DNA of 64,000 bases, from contig NC_135255.1 of NCBI RefSeq assembly GCF_964204865.1, positions 8,895,135 through 8,959,134 on the forward strand. Reading direction: 5' to 3'. Position 1 is the first letter of the stretch; every line of letters begins with the position of its first letter. The translations under genes and the position numbers were made by a program. Source of the DNA: Styela clava (Eukaryota > Chordata > Ascidiacea > Stolidobranchia > Styelidae). Positions 61,301 through 64,000 of the stretch are shown here, piece after piece. Below the pieces are notes generated by a model. That model was not told the DNA's origin, did no database searches, and saw nothing but the letters and a program-made list of their open reading frames with translations.

Positions 61301-63573
61301 GGAGTCACTTGGCTAGTCTCCGAACTCGTAATAGAACTAAGATAAGTAAAATTGAAATAAAATTATGTCCCAACTCCCAACCCTAATCTGGTTGGTACAC
61401 ATACTATGTTCAGGTGTCCGCCATCTTGGTTCACATACTAAGGGAACGCCGAAATTAGTTATATTCAATTTAGTGACTTCTTGATTTTTGGAATAATTTA
61501 GAATATTTTCATTTGAGAATGTCTGTTCAAGTATTTATTATCCTATGATAGGCAAAAAATTAGTAACTTCCGACTAAATAAAATAGGGAGTACTGATTAA
61601 AACAATGTTTGTCTTAATTATTCTGCAAGACTAAATTCAATTTCTACAAATTCGCAATTGTCTGAAGAATTTCTATCGTGGAAAAGTCCCATTTTAGAAA
61701 ATATTCAATATTTCGAAAAATTAATTTAGAATGTATTCGGAAATCGGAATAATACAATATTTGGTATTGGCCATCCTTGATGAGCATCTTTGATCTGTTA
61801 TTGTCAACCCCTTACCTGTGGGCCGAATGAGCACGATTAACTTTTTGACTTTCGTATGACAACTAGGCCTGGAAATTTGAAGAAAAACACTTTAACAGCT
61901 AACCAGGTCAAGTTAACCGGTTAACCGCATAATAATAAGTTATATGAACTAATCATTTTTGAAAAAAGGTGATTTGTACCTTAAATGTCAGTTAACGTTA
62001 AAATAAATCGTAGCTGTTACCCATCAAAATCGGTTAAGCGTTACCAGCCCTTATGACAACACCTATTTACTAATATGACAATAACTCCTATTTCAGTATT
62101 TGTCACATTGGGGCCAAGACTCTGCTAGCTGTCATCATTTGTTTCCACGTCTTGTTTTCATACTGTAATTTTACATTTATAAGTTTAGCATAATATCATT
62201 TTTCTAAATATTGTTAGCGAATGTGCAAAACTGGACACTCAAACTACTTGACATAAAGTAAAAAAAAGATTTTATCTGATTCTTGAACTGGAGTTGCAAG
62301 CTTCATATATAATCCGATTTGGTATAATATTCAGTGTTTTCTACTTTTTTGTATTTAATGCTTCGTACCTTTATTAATATTACAGGCCGAACAGAATGGA
62401 TCTCCGCAGTGATGTTTCATCTTCAAGATTCGATAACTCGAACTCGATTTCTTCAGAACAAATGTTCAGAAATACTGATGATGTAAGATATTGGTGATGT
62501 CATGCGAACTTGCTTTAGTTCCGTTTATATAATCGGTGTATTTTTGATGTTTTCTAATTGCCGTTTAAGAGCTGGCAAAGCTTTGCAAAGGGTATAATTT
62601 GGGTTTCAAACAGCCTAATCAAAAAGTGCGCCAAGGCATACTTCAAACTGTTTGCTATTTTATAATTCGTCATTTTATCAATCTGCTTTTCCGGATGCAT
62701 TCTAAAATATTGAATATATTCTATATTTCATCATGATTAGCACTGAATACATAGAAGTCAATAAACATTCAAAGAGTTGATTTTCGAAAATAAAAATAAA
62801 ATGATTTTATTGTTGTACTGTTGTCTGAAATCAAATTAAAACCTTTTTGGTTATACTTCCATTGCTCAAAATTTCAATTTTTCCAATAAAATTATTCCTA
62901 AACTCAAGAATCTTATATAATAAATAAAATAAATAGGTCATTCGATTCGATTTAAGCACCGTTAGTTATCAGTTTCCAAATAAAAAGTTTTCTGCACTGA
63001 ATTATGCTGAAATTTTCACTTTCTCACCTGAAATATTTTTGGTGACTTGTGCTTGGTGTTTAATTCTTGCACTGGTGTGCTGGGATATTTACACTGAATT
63101 ATACTCTCTCTTTTTGTTCCTTGATGATATTGCCTCCACCCTTTTGCACTAAAGTATCACATGTATATGAAATATTATACTGGTGTGGTGTGTACTTATA
63201 TATCAAGTCCAGGACAACTTACCGGTATTTAACTGTTTTCTTAGTGATTCAAAATCTTCGCCTAAACTCAAGTATATTCGCTTGACTAAGGTTTTAAAAC
63301 TTAGTGAATATTTTTAATAATAGCCATCTCGTTTAGGTATTATTGTAATTCTAATTTTTCAGTCCTCTAGCATTGTTATATGTCTTAAGTGTTTTATTAT
63401 GTTTTTTTACTTAATCTTCCTTCCAGCCAACAGAGGCTATGGATGACATTAATGTGCGTAAGGAAATTGAACATGAAATAGACCCTAAGCTTCTTACATT
63501 TAGAAGAGCAAGTGAAAGTGTGCTCTTGGTAAAAAGTAGAATGTTTGTAGAAGGACATATGTCCATTTTGTAG
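49331..63573 (+). CDS. ARFGAP3: ARFGAP2/3-type Arf GTPase-activating protein, ~12 exons
   Basis: Exons: 49331-49396, 49861-49979, 50684-50888, 51168-51378, 52221-52349, 52852-53325, 53536-53671, 54862-55012, 55614-55727, 56448-56503, 62386-62482, 63427-63573; phases agree. They give about 634 residues. Residues 23-50 hold the GAP zinc finger C-x2-C-x16-C-x2-C ([24 protein letters not shown]), then [14 protein letters not shown] with the arginine finger, and [18 protein letters not shown]. This module makes Arf1 hydrolyse GTP and so drives COPI coat release at Golgi membranes. The later [14 protein letters not shown] and SDRLGMGF...[12 protein letters not shown] blocks are specific to the ARFGAP2/3 group rather than ARFGAP1. 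An acidic [12 protein letters not shown] run lies in exon 9. At the end, a GTAAAAAG at 63529 could be a donor leading to an exon beyond the window; otherwise translation stops at 63573. I cannot separate ARFGAP2 from ARFGAP3; invertebrates usually have one. Confidence 0.93.
53775..54001. mobile_element. 227 bp hAT-like MITE in ARFGAP intron 7
   Basis: CAGGGTTTCTCAAACTTGG at the left and AAGTTTGGGAAACCCTG at the right are imperfect inverted repeats. A convincing 8 bp target duplication is not visible (CTGTAGAT against TTAGACTA), so it is old or the ends are misjudged. Confidence 0.6.
54760..54822. mobile_element. Solo hAT terminus in ARFGAP intron 7
   Basis: GTCGTAGTTTGGAACCCCTG, preceded by GTGGGCCGCATG, reads in reverse as a CAGGGGTTCC-type hAT end. 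No partner end is seen to the left, so this is a truncated remnant. Confidence 0.45.
55298..55350 (+). repeat. Dispersed repeat containing CACTCCCGTAGTAT, partial copy
   Basis: GGGCACTCCCGTAGTATATG, then TTAAGGTTAGGCCATAATTT: parts of the 12655-12800 and 61196-61450 repeats with the AAGATGGCGG block missing. In ARFGAP intron 8. Confidence 0.55.
58078..58925. repeat. Direct repeat pair flanking a ~105 bp tandem array
   Basis: A 130 bp sequence (CAACAAAACAATACCCCG ... GTCACGCCCTAATTATT) occurs at 58078-58205 and again at 58795-58923. Between them, 58483-58780 holds about 2.8 tandem copies of a roughly 105 bp unit marked by TTATATCGCAAAA, GTTTTGTTACATT and AATTTAGATC. All lie inside the hAT insertion. 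Confidence 0.7.
60591..60602 (+). repeat. G12 homopolymer
   Basis: A run of about twelve G in an otherwise AT-rich intron. Homopolymer length is prone to sequencing error. Confidence 0.7.
61196..61450. repeat. Inverted-repeat element with AAGATGGCGG at both ends
   Basis: The left end GGGGCACTCCCGTAGTATGTG plus ACCAAGATGGCGGACACC is mirrored by GGTGTCCGCCATCTTGGTTC plus ACATACTAAGGGAACGCC at the right. Internal blocks (GTTAGGGTTAAGCCATGATT, CTACGGGAGTCACTTGGCTA) match 12655-12800, which is therefore a copy lacking the right end. Small non-autonomous DNA element, superfamily unknown. Confidence 0.75.
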
Positions 63574-64000
63574 TCTCTGTACATAAACTATGCTATAATA
63601 TCATCCTTATACCATCTAGATATGTAGGCTGTCTGTATATAATTCAAAAGTAGTATAAAATTGATTTTGTTTGGTCTAAAAATTGGATTAGTCATATTAA
63701 AATGAAGTTAGGCCTTCTTGAATTTCAATAGGGTCCTTTAGTTTAAAAACTTCTGATATTATTTATGCACATAATTTGTAAGGGATATACTTCTGTTTCA
63801 TCTTCTAGAGATTTTGGCTATTTCTCTTTCTTTCTATATTAAGCAAGGCTGTATTCTGTCGAAAAGAGTCAAAATGACATGATTGTGAGTTTATAAAATT
63901 CCAATAACATTAAAAAAAATTTAAATATTCTGTAGGATCGTATGCCCAAAATTGGGAATTATTCGACTCATCCCAATTATACTTATTAATAGCTGCAAAA
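63574..64000 (+). other. ARFGAP 3' UTR or last intron
   Basis: AT-rich. If the stop at 63573 is used this is 3' UTR; if the donor at 63529 is used it is intron. No further exon is recognisable before the window ends. Confidence 0.4.

Overview
The window is eukaryotic: AT-rich, with GT-AG introns, metazoan gene families and dense transposon remnants. The gene set (a fibrinogen-domain lectin-like gene, an ASIC-like DEG/ENaC channel, two Nramp/SLC11 transporters and an ARFGAP2/3 orthologue) together with hAT and BEL/Pao elements fits an invertebrate deuterostome. An ascidian tunicate is my best guess, but nothing here proves it.

Layout. (1) 1-3480, + strand: 3' part of a fibrinogen C-terminal-domain gene, four exons, with a reading-frame break in the third. 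(2) 5119-13370, + strand: a complete 11-exon DEG/ENaC channel gene (550 residues; all exon phases agree). Two of its introns carry recent 440-460 bp tandem duplications. (3) 13371-19548: no convincing gene, several MITEs. (4) 19549-21342, - strand, and 42122-43921, + strand: two Nramp metal transporters with uninterrupted coding regions, pointing away from each other. The 20.8 kb between them is mostly mobile DNA: a truncated hAT end, a LINE reverse-transcriptase relic, a hAT transposon (24359-34505), and smaller hAT and foldback elements. The hAT transposon carries a 1.23 kb inverted copy of its own 3' half and is interrupted by a nearly intact BEL/Pao retrotransposon (26085-32599, two 501 bp LTRs, 5 bp target duplication). 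(5) 43922-49330: transposon-rich, including a 2.8 kb structure with about 365 bp inverted arms. (6) 49331 to about 63573, + strand: ARFGAP2/3 in about 12 exons, with a 4.2 kb hAT-family insertion in its tenth intron.

The host genes show no operon-like or pathway link. Iron/manganese import (Nramp), Arf-GTP hydrolysis at Golgi/COPI membranes (ARFGAP), cation conductance (DEG/ENaC) and glycan recognition (fibrinogen domain) are simply neighbours. The strongest unusual signals are in the mobile layer: nested insertion with frame-perfect target duplications, an inverted self-duplication within a hAT, foldback minisatellites, and the divergent intronless Nramp pair. All coordinates were read by eye; exon ends rest on splice consensus and phase continuity.
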